From positions 1-64,000 of the forward strand of contig BNVH01000006.1 in assembly GCA_025997955.1 (NCBI GenBank): a DNA stretch of 64,000 nucleotides, read 5' to 3'. The position numbers and the translations under genes are program-made. Positions within the stretch are counted from its first letter, which is position 1, and each line of letters starts with the position of its first letter. Source of the DNA: Synergistales bacterium (GTDB lineage: Bacteria > Synergistota > Synergistia > Synergistales > Aminobacteriaceae). Below the pieces are notes generated by a model. That model saw nothing but the letters and a program-made list of their open reading frames with translations. It had not been told where the DNA came from and did not search any database. Shown piece by piece: positions 35,071-44,472 of this stretch.

Positions 35071-35694
35071 ATGACTCATACACTGCATCGCGTCGGCACG
35101 GTAGAAAGCCTGAGGGGAGACTGGGTAGTTCTTTGTATGCCCAGCAAGGATATAAACCATGAAGGGTCCGCTCCAAAACTGCAGCGTTTTTTAAAGATAT
35201 GCCGAGCGAATCATTGCGTCACGCTCGGAGATTGTAGAGGGGGCAACGAGTTTTATCAAGGGAGCCAGGAGGCTGTTCTTGAAAATGTCGAGGATCGCGC
35301 CGTTGTTACAGCGACATTCAACAACGAGAAAGATCTTGTAGGCGTTATGAAGCAGTTGAAAGAAGAGGATTTAGGATTATCGGTGATTGTTTCAGGATTG
35401 ACGGATCATGTTGAAAAATGTTGCCATGAAGCTGGTTTGAAACCGCATACGGTTGAACATTCGTTAGGCCGTTTGGGCGATACCGCAAAACTTCCGCCGC
35501 AGGAAATTTTGGCTATTGCGACGATGTGTGGGCACTCCATGGTTGCGGTCAACTTTATATATGAGATGGTGGAAAAGGTAAGGAAGGGAAGTATCAGCGC
35601 TGAGCAAGCGGCACAGGAGCTTTTTAAGCCCTGTATGTGCGGAATATTCAATACTGATCGAGCCGCCAAATTAATAAAGGCTTTGGTTGCCTGA
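35071..35694 (+). CDS. Conserved-looking Cys-rich protein of unknown function
   Basis: 207-residue soluble protein that I cannot assign. It has about nine Cys, in KICRANHC, GDCRGG, EKCCHEAG, TMCGHSMV and PCMCGIFN, spread along the chain as if to bind metal or Fe-S. VEHSLGRLGDTAKLPPQEI lies near residue 130. A GGGGGAG ribosome site precedes the ATG, and the gene lies 12 bp after the ferredoxin-like gene, so the two probably act together. Downstream come TRAP transporter genes. A redox or metal-linked step on the imported acid is a guess. Confidence 0.55.
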   Translation: MTHTLHRVGTVESLRGDWVVLCMPSKDINHEGSAPKLQRFLKICRANHCVTLGDCRGGNEFYQGSQEAVLENVEDRAVVTATFNNEKDLVGVMKQLKEEDLGLSVIVSGLTDHVEKCCHEAGLKPHTVEHSLGRLGDTAKLPPQEILAIATMCGHSMVAVNFIYEMVEKVRKGSISAEQAAQELFKPCMCGIFNTDRAAKLIKALVA

Positions 35695-35708
35695 AGGGGG
35701 TAAAAAAT

Positions 35709-36725
35709 ATGAAACGTAAAGTATTGTCGTTGTGCGTGGCTTTTGTAGCCATTTTCTCCTGTTTTCTGTTTGTGGACGCGGAATATGGATATGCCGCAAC
35801 GATCCCTGATGGCAGAGTTCAGTTGAAGATTGGTACGTCCGGAAGCGCTACGGCCGCCATTTCACAGGGCGCTCAATATTTTGCGGATTTAATGAAAGAG
35901 CGTACCGATGGATTGGTTACCGTGAAGGTGTTCCCCAGCGATTCCGTTTCGGCTGGCAATCAACCAAAGGGAATTGAGATGTTGATGCAGGGCATAGCGG
36001 ATATGACATTTCACTCCAATTTGATCTATTCCGTGGTTGATGATAGATTTAATGTTATCAGTTTACCATGGCTTTTTGATGACTATGCGGATGTGGACGC
36101 TACACTGGCTGGTGAAGCTGGTAGGGCTATCAACCAGATATTGGACGAAAAAGGCATTAAAGGTCTTGGTTTCGCGCAGAACGGCTTCCGACAGATCACA
36201 AACAACATCCGGGAAGTTAAAACCCTGAGCGATGTAAAAGGTCTTAAAATTCGCTGCAATAACTCTAAAATGCAAATAGCTTTGTTTAAAGCCATGGGGG
36301 CCGATCCGTTGAACATGAATTTTCCCGAGGTGTTCACCGCTCTGCAACAGGGCGCGATTGATGGACAGGAAACACCCGTCGATATCATTCATTCCTCAAA
36401 ATTTCAAGAGGTGCAGCGCTATATTTCCCTGTGGGGATACATTTACGACGCTTTTATCTTGGGCATAAACAAAGCGCGTTTTGAGAGTTTTTCTCCTCAG
36501 TTACAAGAGATAATCGTTAAGGCCGCTGAGGAAACATGTGAATACCAGAGGACTTTAATTAGGAAACTGGAAGCGCGGCAGATAGAGGATTTTAGGGGAG
36601 TCGGTATGTCTATAATCAATAAAGAGGCAATGGACATCGATAGCTTCAAGCAGGCGGCGCAGGTAATTTATACACAATATGAGCCGATAATCGGTAAAGA
36701 TTTGATAGAACTTTTCCAGAAATAG
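35709..36725 (+). CDS. dctP: TRAP transporter solute-binding protein (DctP family), set 1
   Basis: 338-residue exported binding protein with a signal peptide of about 30 residues (ending YGYAAT). DctP-family text includes VKVFPSDSVSAGNQPKGIEM, then the conserved LKIRCNNSKM region with the carboxylate-binding Arg (about residue 178), and ALQQGAIDGQETPVDII. It hands an organic acid to the DctQ/DctM proteins encoded next. A long hairpin follows the stop codon. Confidence 0.9.
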   Translation: MKRKVLSLCVAFVAIFSCFLFVDAEYGYAATIPDGRVQLKIGTSGSATAAISQGAQYFADLMKERTDGLVTVKVFPSDSVSAGNQPKGIEMLMQGIADMTFHSNLIYSVVDDRFNVISLPWLFDDYADVDATLAGEAGRAINQILDEKGIKGLGFAQNGFRQITNNIREVKTLSDVKGLKIRCNNSKMQIALFKAMGADPLNMNFPEVFTALQQGAIDGQETPVDIIHSSKFQEVQRYISLWGYIYDAFILGINKARFESFSPQLQEIIVKAAEETCEYQRTLIRKLEARQIEDFRGVGMSIINKEAMDIDSFKQAAQVIYTQYEPIIGKDLIELFQK

Positions 36726-36733
36726 ATTCAAAG

Positions 36734-36790
36734 TATAATTCAGAGTTATGAGTGTTTATTTATATTTCACACTCATAACTCTGAATTATA
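36734..36790 (+). promoter_or_regulatory. Long perfect hairpin between dctP and dctQ
   Basis: Arms 36734-36754 and 36770-36790 match over 21 bp without mismatch, with a 15-base AT-rich loop. No T-run follows, so it looks like a message-stabilising or processing hairpin rather than a terminator. Confidence 0.75.
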
Positions 36791-36825
36791 GGAATGGGGA
36801 TAGCACAAGAGAGGAAAAGAGAGAT

Positions 36826-37314
36826 ATGGGGAAAATATTGGACAAGTTTGAAGAAACCATTCTCGTTATATCTTTATCGGCAATGTTGTTTATAACTGTA
36901 GGTAATGTATTGTCGCGTAAGATATTGGCTCAGTCTTGGTCATTCACGGAAGAATTGACCATTGCTTTATTTATTTTATCATCTTTGACAGGCGCGGCGG
37001 TTTCAGCTAAAAACGGAAAACTTATTGGTTTAACCCTGATCTTTGATTTAGCGCCCAAACGTTTTCAAAAAATATTTACATTATCTTTATTATTGGCGGC
37101 TGTATTTTTTGGTGGACTTTTATCCTATTACGGTATTGATATGGTGCGCATGGAAGTGCTGTCACGGCAGACTACGCCTTCTATGGGTATACCGGAATGG
37201 ATTTTCGGATTGACGATACCTTTTGGAGCCGTACTGCTTTTAATTCGCATGACACAGTATTGTATAAGGCAATTGAGAACTCCTATCCCATCAAAGACAA
37301 GAGATGACGCATAA
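36826..37314 (+). CDS. dctQ: TRAP transporter small permease (DctQ family), set 1
   Basis: 162-residue membrane protein with four hydrophobic segments. The start ATG 36826 (GAGG about 10 bases upstream) is preferred, because the earlier ATG at 36748 lies inside the intergenic hairpin. The DctQ motif GNVLSRKILAQSWSFTEEL is near residue 25, and MGIPEWIFGLTIPFG is near the C-terminus. The stop overlaps the dctM start (TAATG). Confidence 0.88.
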   Translation: MGKILDKFEETILVISLSAMLFITVGNVLSRKILAQSWSFTEELTIALFILSSLTGAAVSAKNGKLIGLTLIFDLAPKRFQKIFTLSLLLAAVFFGGLLSYYGIDMVRMEVLSRQTTPSMGIPEWIFGLTIPFGAVLLLIRMTQYCIRQLRTPIPSKTRDDA

Positions 37315-38600
37315 TGTGGGGGTCTGCCGTTTTATTTGCCTCTTTTGTTGTATTGCTTTTGTTAAATATTCCAATTGCGTTATGTTTGGGAATTTCTTCC
37401 ATTGTGACGATGTTTTATTTACATGTTCCGATATCCATGTTGGCCATGAATATTTATGCCGGTATCGGTAAATTTACCCTTTTGGCAATCCCCTTTTTTG
37501 TGTTGGCTGGATGTATTATGGATAAAGCCGGTATTTCCGCAAAGCTTATAAATCTTGCCGATAAGTTTGTCGGCCACAAAAAGGGAGGGCTGGCTTTTGT
37601 TTGCGTGATTACTTCTTGTTTTTTTGCCGCAATTTCAGGTTCCGGCCCGGCGACAGTTGCCGCTTTGGGATCGGTTATTATTCCCGCCATGATTAGCGCC
37701 GGCTATGGAGTGGATATGTCCTCAGCATTGATGTCAGCCGCTGGTTCTATAGGGATTGTAATCCCGCCCAGCATTGTTTTTGTAGTATACAGTTCTATTA
37801 CAGGAGTATCTGTAGGAAAAATTTTTATGGCCGGAGTTATCCCCGGCATTTTGATGGGGATTGCTTTGATTATAGCTTCTTTGTTTGTTTTGAAAAAAAA
37901 TAAACAACTTGCTATGCACACTAAAGCTACTTGGGAAGAACGTTGGCGCGCTTTTATCGATGCATTTTGGGGAATACTGATGCCGGTTATTATTTTAGGC
38001 GGCATTTACGGCGGCCTTTTTACCCCTACTGAAGCGGCTGCGGTGTCGGCGGCCTATGGCCTGTTTGTAGGTTTGGTAATATATCGTTCCATGTCTTTGA
38101 GGGATGTTGTGGATATTCTTAAAGAAGCCTCCGTGCAGTCAGGCGGTATCATGTTGATTGTCGGTTGCGCCAGTCTATTTGCATGGTTGTGTCAGTCTGA
38201 GGGAATATCGGATATGGCTTCAGAGCTTCTGATGTCCATAGGGGTTAATCAGACGATATTCTTACTATTGATTACCGCCATAATGTTAGTGGCAGGATTC
38301 TTTTTGGAGGCAACATCCGCGCTTTATATTTTTGTCCCCATTATTATGCCGGTAGCTCAAGCGTTTAAATATGACCTTGTGGCGCTCGGAGTTATTTTAA
38401 CCGTTAATATGGCAATTGGACAGATAACGCCTCCCGTTGGAGTAAATTTATATGTGGCTTGCAATATCGGAGGCATCAACCTCAAACAGATCAGTAAAAG
38501 TGTGTTTCCGTTCGTGATTGCTTTAATCATCGTTTTATTGATAGTTACTTATATTCCAAGTCTTTCCTTGTTTTTGCCGACTTTTATGGGAATGAAGTGA
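37314..38600 (+). CDS. dctM: TRAP transporter large permease (DctM family), set 1
   Basis: 428-residue membrane protein with about 12 hydrophobic segments. Conserved stretches: AIPFFVLAGCIMDKAGIS, AISGSGPATVAALGSVIIP and TPTEAAAVSAAYGLFVG. It uses a sodium or proton gradient to take up the acid held by DctP. The gene is A/T-richer than the demethylation operon. Confidence 0.92.
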   Translation: MWGSAVLFASFVVLLLLNIPIALCLGISSIVTMFYLHVPISMLAMNIYAGIGKFTLLAIPFFVLAGCIMDKAGISAKLINLADKFVGHKKGGLAFVCVITSCFFAAISGSGPATVAALGSVIIPAMISAGYGVDMSSALMSAAGSIGIVIPPSIVFVVYSSITGVSVGKIFMAGVIPGILMGIALIIASLFVLKKNKQLAMHTKATWEERWRAFIDAFWGILMPVIILGGIYGGLFTPTEAAAVSAAYGLFVGLVIYRSMSLRDVVDILKEASVQSGGIMLIVGCASLFAWLCQSEGISDMASELLMSIGVNQTIFLLLITAIMLVAGFFLEATSALYIFVPIIMPVAQAFKYDLVALGVILTVNMAIGQITPPVGVNLYVACNIGGINLKQISKSVFPFVIALIIVLLIVTYIPSLSLFLPTFMGMK

Positions 38601-38637
38601 AGATTTTACATAAATTTGCATAAAAGAGTGGGGATAA

Positions 38638-39795
38638 ATGATGGAACAGTCTACGATATTATTGACGGCAGATTTGTTGTTGGAAGGAATAGATTTGTCC
38701 GCGCGTCGTGGATGGGGGGTTGCCGTACAAGGTGACATGATTGCGGATATCGGACCGGAGGCGGAGGTGGCAGCGCGATTTCCTCACGCGATCCGAGAGG
38801 ATTTTCGTAACTGCTGTATCATGCCTGGTTTGATTGATTGTCATAACCACCTTAGTTGGGATTGTTCAATTCCTGACTATCCAGCGAAAGCAACCGCTAC
38901 GGAAGCTGAGCTGGCCGTAATAGGGATGCGGAATATGATGAGAGATTTAAAGAGCGGCGTGACAACATCTCGCTATGTGGGAGATAAACATTTTATTGAT
39001 GTGTTATTTCGTCGTCTGAGAAAAGAAGGTATATTGACGGGTCCCAAGATGTTAGTATCAGGTATTGGCCTTCGTTCAGGCGCAGGACACGGTTATGTGG
39101 GGATGCCGTTTGACGGTGCTGAGGATATTATTAAAGCGGTAAGAGCCAATGTTATAAAAAACGTAGATTGGATTAAGTTTTATGCTACGGGTACAGCTCC
39201 CAAGGGAGGGAAAATCCTTTCTTATTACACCAAAGAGGAAGTTAATGTTATCGTTGATATCGCTCATAGAGCTGGGTTACCTGTAACAACTCACTGCATT
39301 GGCGGTCAGGGATTGCTTGACGCGATAGAGTGCGGTGTTGATTGCTTGGAACACGTGTATTTTATCAGCGATGAAGAATTAGCTAAAGTTCAAGACGCAG
39401 GCGTTTGGGTTTGCTTGACGGTGAGTGAATTTTTGACCGATAAGCCTATGATGCCGGACTCTATGCGTCCTCCTTTGGCAGAAAGAAAACAAGTTCGCGC
39501 TCATATGGAGCGCGTCATTAAAAGTAGAGTTCCCTATATATTGGGAACAGACGGTATGCACGGAGATTTGGCTATGGAAGCCGTTTACATTGTCGATATG
39601 GGAGCTTCTGTACAAGACGCTCTGCAAGCGTTGACAGTAAAAGCTGCGAAATTTTTGAAAATTGACGGCGAAACAGGAAGTTTAACGAAAGGGAAGCGGG
39701 CGGATCTTTTAGTTGCTGAGGGAGATATTTTGTGTGACATTAGCTCACTAAAAAGAGTGAGATCTGTATATCAAGATGGTGTAAAAGTTGTTTGA
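38638..39795 (+). CDS. Amidohydrolase-superfamily metal-dependent hydrolase
   Basis: 385-residue enzyme of the imidazolonepropionase/prolidase-like amidohydrolase group. HNH motif in LIDCHNHLSWD (about residues 64-74), a lysine region DWIKFYATG (about residue 179), His in VTTHCIGGQ and LEHVYF, and Asp in LGTDGMHGD (about residue 300) give a complete metal site. It sits between two transporter sets and presumably cleaves an amide or cyclic ring in the imported compound. ATG at 38638 or 38641. Confidence 0.85.
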   Translation: MMEQSTILLTADLLLEGIDLSARRGWGVAVQGDMIADIGPEAEVAARFPHAIREDFRNCCIMPGLIDCHNHLSWDCSIPDYPAKATATEAELAVIGMRNMMRDLKSGVTTSRYVGDKHFIDVLFRRLRKEGILTGPKMLVSGIGLRSGAGHGYVGMPFDGAEDIIKAVRANVIKNVDWIKFYATGTAPKGGKILSYYTKEEVNVIVDIAHRAGLPVTTHCIGGQGLLDAIECGVDCLEHVYFISDEELAKVQDAGVWVCLTVSEFLTDKPMMPDSMRPPLAERKQVRAHMERVIKSRVPYILGTDGMHGDLAMEAVYIVDMGASVQDALQALTVKAAKFLKIDGETGSLTKGKRADLLVAEGDILCDISSLKRVRSVYQDGVKVV

Positions 39796-39847
39796 GAATG
39801 AAGAAGTGGCAAACACTGTTTCAAAATAAAAGGGAGGGTTCAGAGAT

Positions 39848-40837
39848 ATGAAGCGTAAGGAATTGTTATTGTGCAGGGTGTTTTTGGTCGCCGTTTTTGT
39901 TTGTCTGTCTATAGTGACAGGTTACGCCGCGGATTCTGCTTTTAAGCCTCAAAACGACGTTCAATTTATTTGTCCGTTCGGTCCTGGAGGTGGCAGCGAT
40001 ATTTACGCGCGTATAGCCGCAGATATCATTCAGAAAAACGATTGGGTTGGGCAACCAGTGATGGTTGTCAATAAGTCGGGCGGAGGAGGAGCCGTAGGAG
40101 ACGCGTATACTTTTAGCAGAAAGGGTAACGCCGAAGTTATCACAACGTATGTCTCAGCCCAGATAACCAGTCCGCTTGTCAACAAATCACCGGTAACTTA
40201 TCATAACTTAACCCCCATCTGTAATCTTGCAATGGATGAATACACCATTGGCGTTCTTGCGAGCTCCCCATATAAAACACTCAAGGATTTTATTGAGGCC
40301 GCCAAAGAAAAACCCGGCGCAATAACCATAGGCGGGTCAGGGAAGGGCACAGAAGACGAGCTTGTTACTGGATTGCTCGCCAAATACGCGGGAGTTAAGT
40401 TTCAGTACGTCTCATTCAACAGTACGGCTGAGGTTATGAGCGCCATGCTGGGAGGGCACTTGGTGGCGGGGATTTATAATCCCAACGAATGCGACTCACA
40501 GTACGAGGCGGGACAACTCAATATTCTGGCGGCTTTTGGCCCGGAAAGAATAAGCATGTTCCCCGATGTTCAGACCTGTGCTGAGGCCGGTTATCCCGAT
40601 GTTGTTTTTCAACAGTTCAGAGGAGTATTCGCGCCGCCGGAAATTTCTGAGGACGCCGTGAAATTCTGGGCGGATGTCTTCGAGAAAGTAGTGGGGACGG
40701 AACGGTGGCAGACGGAGTATATAAAGAAAAATGGTCTGACTTCGAGATATATAGCGGGTAAGGATTTTTTCGATTTCTTGGACAGCGAGGCGCAAAAATA
40801 CGAGGTCATTTTACGTGATGTAGGCGCAATAAAATAA
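39848..40837 (+). CDS. tctC: Tripartite tricarboxylate transporter binding protein (TctC/Bug), set 1
   Basis: 329-residue exported binding protein with a signal peptide of about 27 residues. The family opening VQFICPFGPGGGSDIYARI and the central TIGGSGKGTEDE are present. Its membrane partners TctB and TctA are not adjacent: they follow at 44473-46435 after an inserted TRAP set. Bug-type proteins bind carboxylates and amides. The hairpin at 40858 follows. Confidence 0.88.
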   Translation: MKRKELLLCRVFLVAVFVCLSIVTGYAADSAFKPQNDVQFICPFGPGGGSDIYARIAADIIQKNDWVGQPVMVVNKSGGGGAVGDAYTFSRKGNAEVITTYVSAQITSPLVNKSPVTYHNLTPICNLAMDEYTIGVLASSPYKTLKDFIEAAKEKPGAITIGGSGKGTEDELVTGLLAKYAGVKFQYVSFNSTAEVMSAMLGGHLVAGIYNPNECDSQYEAGQLNILAAFGPERISMFPDVQTCAEAGYPDVVFQQFRGVFAPPEISEDAVKFWADVFEKVVGTERWQTEYIKKNGLTSRYIAGKDFFDFLDSEAQKYEVILRDVGAIK

Positions 40838-40857
40838 ATTGTCGTCTTTTTAGTTTT

Positions 40858-40889
40858 GTAGTTACGCCACGGTATTGTGGCGTAACTAC
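40858..40889 (+). terminator. Stem-loop after tctC (possible attenuator)
   Basis: A 13-bp perfect stem (40858-40870 with 40877-40889) and 6-base loop, with no long T-run after it. It lies 20 bp past the tctC stop and about 60 bp ahead of the second dctP. Confidence 0.6.
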
Positions 40890-40948
40890 ATTGTGATAGG
40901 AATTAGAATGTTGGGTTCGTGGAATGCTATTTAAGGAGGAAAAATATT

Positions 40949-41938
40949 ATGAAAAAAATATCGAGAGTTCTTTTGTGCGTAACTTTGGGCATTTTGATGT
41001 TCGCTAGTTACAGAAGTGATGCCGCTGAAAAGTATTCATTTAAAATGAGCACCTCGACCTCAGATACTTCGACATGGACACTTGCCGCAAATAAGTTTGC
41101 GGAGCTCGTGTCCGAAAGGACAGGCGGAAATATCAAGATCAGGGTTTATCCCAGCGATCAGCTCTCAGGGGGCAATCAGGCAAAGGGAATTGAGTTGCTG
41201 GCGAACGGAAGCACGGATTTTACGTTTCACTCCAACCTCGTTTACTCGGTTATGGACAATAGATTTAACGTCCTAAGTCTCCCTTTCCTGATCAAAGACG
41301 ACGCCGACGCCGACGCGAAGATGGCAGGACCCGGAGGGGAGAAGTTGAAGGGTATTCTCGAAGAGAAGGGAATTATAGGCCTCGGTTTCGGCGAAAACGG
41401 CTTCCGTCAAATCACGAACAGCAAAAAGGAAGTCAAGTCCGTGGATGATATGAAGGGACTTAAGTTTAGGGTCAACAACTCAAAAATGCTTATCAGCACA
41501 TATCAGGCTATGGGAGCCGACCCGCTATCCATGAACTTCTCAGAGGTGTTCACCTCGTTGCAGCAGGGAACAATCGATGGACAGGAAAATCCGCTAGACG
41601 TCATCGACTCGTCAAAACTGTATGAAGTTCAAGGCTATATTTCGCTCTGGGGCTGCACCTATGACACGATTATACTTGGCATGAACAAGGCCACATTTGA
41701 CAAACTCGGAGAGGATTACCAGAAAATTATTCGGGAGAGCGCGGAAGAGGCCTGTATTTACCAGAAGCGGATTAATCGCGAAAGAGGCGAAGAGCAGCTG
41801 AATAGATTTAAGGAGAGCGGGCTTGTAGTCACTGTGAAGAACGATTTGGATATAGTCTCGTTCAAGAACGCTGTTCAAGGCGTTTATAGCGAGTATGAAC
41901 CTATTATCGGCAAGGATCTTCTTGATTTGTTCAGGTAA
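40949..41938 (+). CDS. dctP: TRAP transporter solute-binding protein (DctP family), set 2
   Basis: 329-residue paralogue of the protein at 35709, with near-identical landmarks: IRVYPSDQLSGGNQAKGIEL, LKFRVNNSKM with the carboxylate-binding Arg, and SLQQGTIDGQENPLDVI. A signal peptide ends near RSDAAE. The start ATG 40949 follows AAGGAGG, better than ATG 40919. The shared specificity regions suggest that the two TRAP systems take related acids. Confidence 0.9.
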   Translation: MKKISRVLLCVTLGILMFASYRSDAAEKYSFKMSTSTSDTSTWTLAANKFAELVSERTGGNIKIRVYPSDQLSGGNQAKGIELLANGSTDFTFHSNLVYSVMDNRFNVLSLPFLIKDDADADAKMAGPGGEKLKGILEEKGIIGLGFGENGFRQITNSKKEVKSVDDMKGLKFRVNNSKMLISTYQAMGADPLSMNFSEVFTSLQQGTIDGQENPLDVIDSSKLYEVQGYISLWGCTYDTIILGMNKATFDKLGEDYQKIIRESAEEACIYQKRINRERGEEQLNRFKESGLVVTVKNDLDIVSFKNAVQGVYSEYEPIIGKDLLDLFR

Positions 41939-41955
41939 GAGAGAGTCCAAATTGC

Positions 41956-42441
41956 ATGAAAAAATTCATGAATGGACTTATGAAAGCAGAAAATGTGGTC
42001 ACCGCCGCATCCTTTAGTGTAATGGTTTTTATAGCGGCAGGGAACGTATTTTCAAGAAAAGTGTTGCATCAATCATGGTCATTTACTGAGGAAATTACCG
42101 GTGGGTTGTTTGTTGTCATAACAATGTTGGGCGCGGCTGGCGCGGCAAGAGATGGTTCTCATATTGGGTTTTCGCTGTTCACGGACTATCTGCCACAAGC
42201 AATCCGTAAAAAAATCAGCCTAATAACCATGTTGATAGCAGTGTTTTTCTTTGGATACCTGTTGATTTACGGAGTTGAAATGGTTTGGTCTGAGATGGTG
42301 AGCAATCAAACAACGCCGGCGATGGGTTGGCCTGAATGGATATTTGGCCTTACAATTCCAGTTGGTTCTGTATTTCTCATGGCCCACTTTACGGAACGGG
42401 CGTTAACGGAGGCATTTCAAAAGGGCGGCGATAAAGAATGA
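41956..42441 (+). CDS. dctQ: TRAP transporter small permease (DctQ family), set 2
   Basis: 161-residue four-helix membrane protein. GNVFSRKVLHQSWSFTEEI and MGWPEWIFGLTIPVG parallel the set 1 protein. It overlaps dctM by four bases (ATGA), so translation is coupled. The gap to the preceding dctP is only 17 bp and lacks the hairpin seen in set 1. Confidence 0.88.
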   Translation: MKKFMNGLMKAENVVTAASFSVMVFIAAGNVFSRKVLHQSWSFTEEITGGLFVVITMLGAAGAARDGSHIGFSLFTDYLPQAIRKKISLITMLIAVFFFGYLLIYGVEMVWSEMVSNQTTPAMGWPEWIFGLTIPVGSVFLMAHFTERALTEAFQKGGDKE

Positions 42442-43703
42442 TCAGCGCGGTACTGTTTGTATCTTTCGTCGTAATGCTTCTGCTTAATGTGCCCATTGTA
42501 TTATCACTTGGAGGGTCGGCGTTAATCGCTATGTTGTATGGCGGATTACCATTGTCGGTGCTCCCTGTTAATGTTTATGCCGGAATTAGCAAATTCGTGC
42601 TACTCGCCATTCCTTTCTTTGTGCTTGCGGGCAACATCATGGAAAAGGGAGGCATATCCCAGAGACTTATCAGCTTTGTAGATAGTATGGTCGGTCATAA
42701 AAAAGGCGGATTGGCTATCGTCTGTGTTGTTGTATGCTGTTTTTTTGCGGCCATATCGGGCTCTGGCCCGGCGACGGTTGCCGCGCTTGGTGTTATACTG
42801 ATACCCGCTATGACTAAAGCTGGTTATGGCGCTGGCTTCTCTTCGGCGCTGATGGCGTCTGCTGGCTCCATTGGAATCATTATTCCGCCAAGTATTTCAT
42901 TTGTGGTGTACGGCGCAATAGCGGGTGTTTCCATAAGCAAGTTATTTATAGCTGGAATCATTCCAGGTTGCATGATGGGTGCGGCTCTGATAATTGTTGT
43001 TTTAATAATATCAAGCAAAAAGACTTTGGAAGAAAAGCCCAAGGCATCAGCAAAGGAAAGGTTGCAGTCGTTTAAAGACGCCTTTTGGGGTTTGCTGATG
43101 CCATTGATAATCCTCGGCGGTATTTACGGGGGGGTCTTTACCCCGACTGAGGCTGCGGCTGTTTCTGTCGTGTACGGACTTTTTACGGGGCTTTTTATTT
43201 ACAAGGAGATAAAGCTAAAGGATCTAGTGTATATACTGATAAGCTCCGCAAAACAATCGGCGGGAATTATGATTGTAATCGCCTGCGCCAGCCTCTTTGC
43301 GTGGGTATGTACAACTGAGGGAATAGCGGCGATGGCGTCGGAACTACTTTTGCGGATATCAGGTAATAAATATGGCTTCCTGCTCATTGTAAACATATTG
43401 CTGTTGATTGCCGGATGTTTTATAGACGCAAACTCCGCGATGTATATCTTCGTGCCGATAATGCTTCCCGTCGCGTTGAAACTGGGGTATGATCCAATCG
43501 CCTTCGGTGTTATGATGACAATGAATCTTGCAATTGGCTTGGTAACGCCTCCCGTTGGGCTCGACCTGTTTGTGGCGTGCCAGATCAGCAAAATCAGCTT
43601 GAGCGAAATCTCAAAGCACGTTATGCCGTTGATTGTAGTGTCACTGGTGGTGTTGTTCTTGATAACATATTTTCCTCAGATAACACTGTTTCTCGTCAAA
43701 TAG
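42438..43703 (+). CDS. dctM: TRAP transporter large permease (DctM family), set 2
   Basis: 421-residue 12-segment permease. It carries AIPFFVLAGNIMEKGGIS, AISGSGPATVAALGVILIP and TPTEAAAVSVVYGLFTG, matching the set 1 DctM closely. It completes the second TRAP system. The cyclase-family gene follows within 30 bp. Confidence 0.92.
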   Translation: MISAVLFVSFVVMLLLNVPIVLSLGGSALIAMLYGGLPLSVLPVNVYAGISKFVLLAIPFFVLAGNIMEKGGISQRLISFVDSMVGHKKGGLAIVCVVVCCFFAAISGSGPATVAALGVILIPAMTKAGYGAGFSSALMASAGSIGIIIPPSISFVVYGAIAGVSISKLFIAGIIPGCMMGAALIIVVLIISSKKTLEEKPKASAKERLQSFKDAFWGLLMPLIILGGIYGGVFTPTEAAAVSVVYGLFTGLFIYKEIKLKDLVYILISSAKQSAGIMIVIACASLFAWVCTTEGIAAMASELLLRISGNKYGFLLIVNILLLIAGCFIDANSAMYIFVPIMLPVALKLGYDPIAFGVMMTMNLAIGLVTPPVGLDLFVACQISKISLSEISKHVMPLIVVSLVVLFLITYFPQITLFLVK

Positions 43704-43732
43704 GACCGCGACGAGATGGAGGCTGTTGAAGA

Positions 43733-44434
43733 ATGCAGAGCATAGATAAATTTAACCCCGATTACAAGAAACAGATAATTGACCTCACTGCCCCTATAGC
43801 TCCACATTGGAGATATCCGATAACGGTTGAAACCGTAAAGTCCAAAGACAACGGAAATATCGTTAATATTCGGCGTTTTGACATGCAGTCGCATTGGTAC
43901 ACGCATATCGACGCGCCGCTCCACTATGTGAATAACGGCAAAACTCTCGACGATTTCCCCCTGGAAAATCTCATGGGTAAAGCGGTAATCCTCGACATTA
44001 GCGATGTTGACGCTAACGAGGAGATAACGGTGGATCATCTTCAAAAAGCGCAAAAGGCGATTGACGGCCTGCCACATTGCAATATTATGCTTCTACGTAC
44101 CTCTTGGGCCCAAAAGGTTGACTGGAACTCAAGAGAATATTGGAAGACAGCCCCTTATCTCTCCGACGAGGCAGCCGTGTTCTTACGTGAGCTGGGGCCA
44201 AAGGTGGTCGGTTTCGATTTTCCTCAGGATTATGATATACGCAGGGCAACGGATATACCCGAAAATGAAATACACTATACCACACATATACATTTACTCG
44301 CCCATAGTATCCTCATGATTGAGTACCTCACTAACCTCTGGCTAATACCATCGCTGGTCTTCGATTTTATCGCTTTGCCCGTGGGTCTACAAAAGGCGGA
44401 CGGCGCTCAGGTTAGGGCGATAGCTGTGATTTAG
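43733..44434 (+). CDS. Cyclase-family metal-dependent hydrolase (kynurenine-formamidase-like)
   Basis: 233-residue protein with the family metal motif SHWYTHIDAPLHY (about residues 54-66, pattern HxxxHxDxPxH) and the downstream FDFPQDYDIR. Characterised members hydrolyse N-formylkynurenine, isatin or cyclic amides. With an amidohydrolase upstream, it suggests stepwise opening of a ring or amide brought in by the neighbouring transporters. Intact length. Confidence 0.82.
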   Translation: MQSIDKFNPDYKKQIIDLTAPIAPHWRYPITVETVKSKDNGNIVNIRRFDMQSHWYTHIDAPLHYVNNGKTLDDFPLENLMGKAVILDISDVDANEEITVDHLQKAQKAIDGLPHCNIMLLRTSWAQKVDWNSREYWKTAPYLSDEAAVFLRELGPKVVGFDFPQDYDIRRATDIPENEIHYTTHIHLLAHSILMIEYLTNLWLIPSLVFDFIALPVGLQKADGAQVRAIAVI

Positions 44435-44472
44435 GGATTTAGTTTTGCTAGTTGAAAAAGGAAGTGATTATC

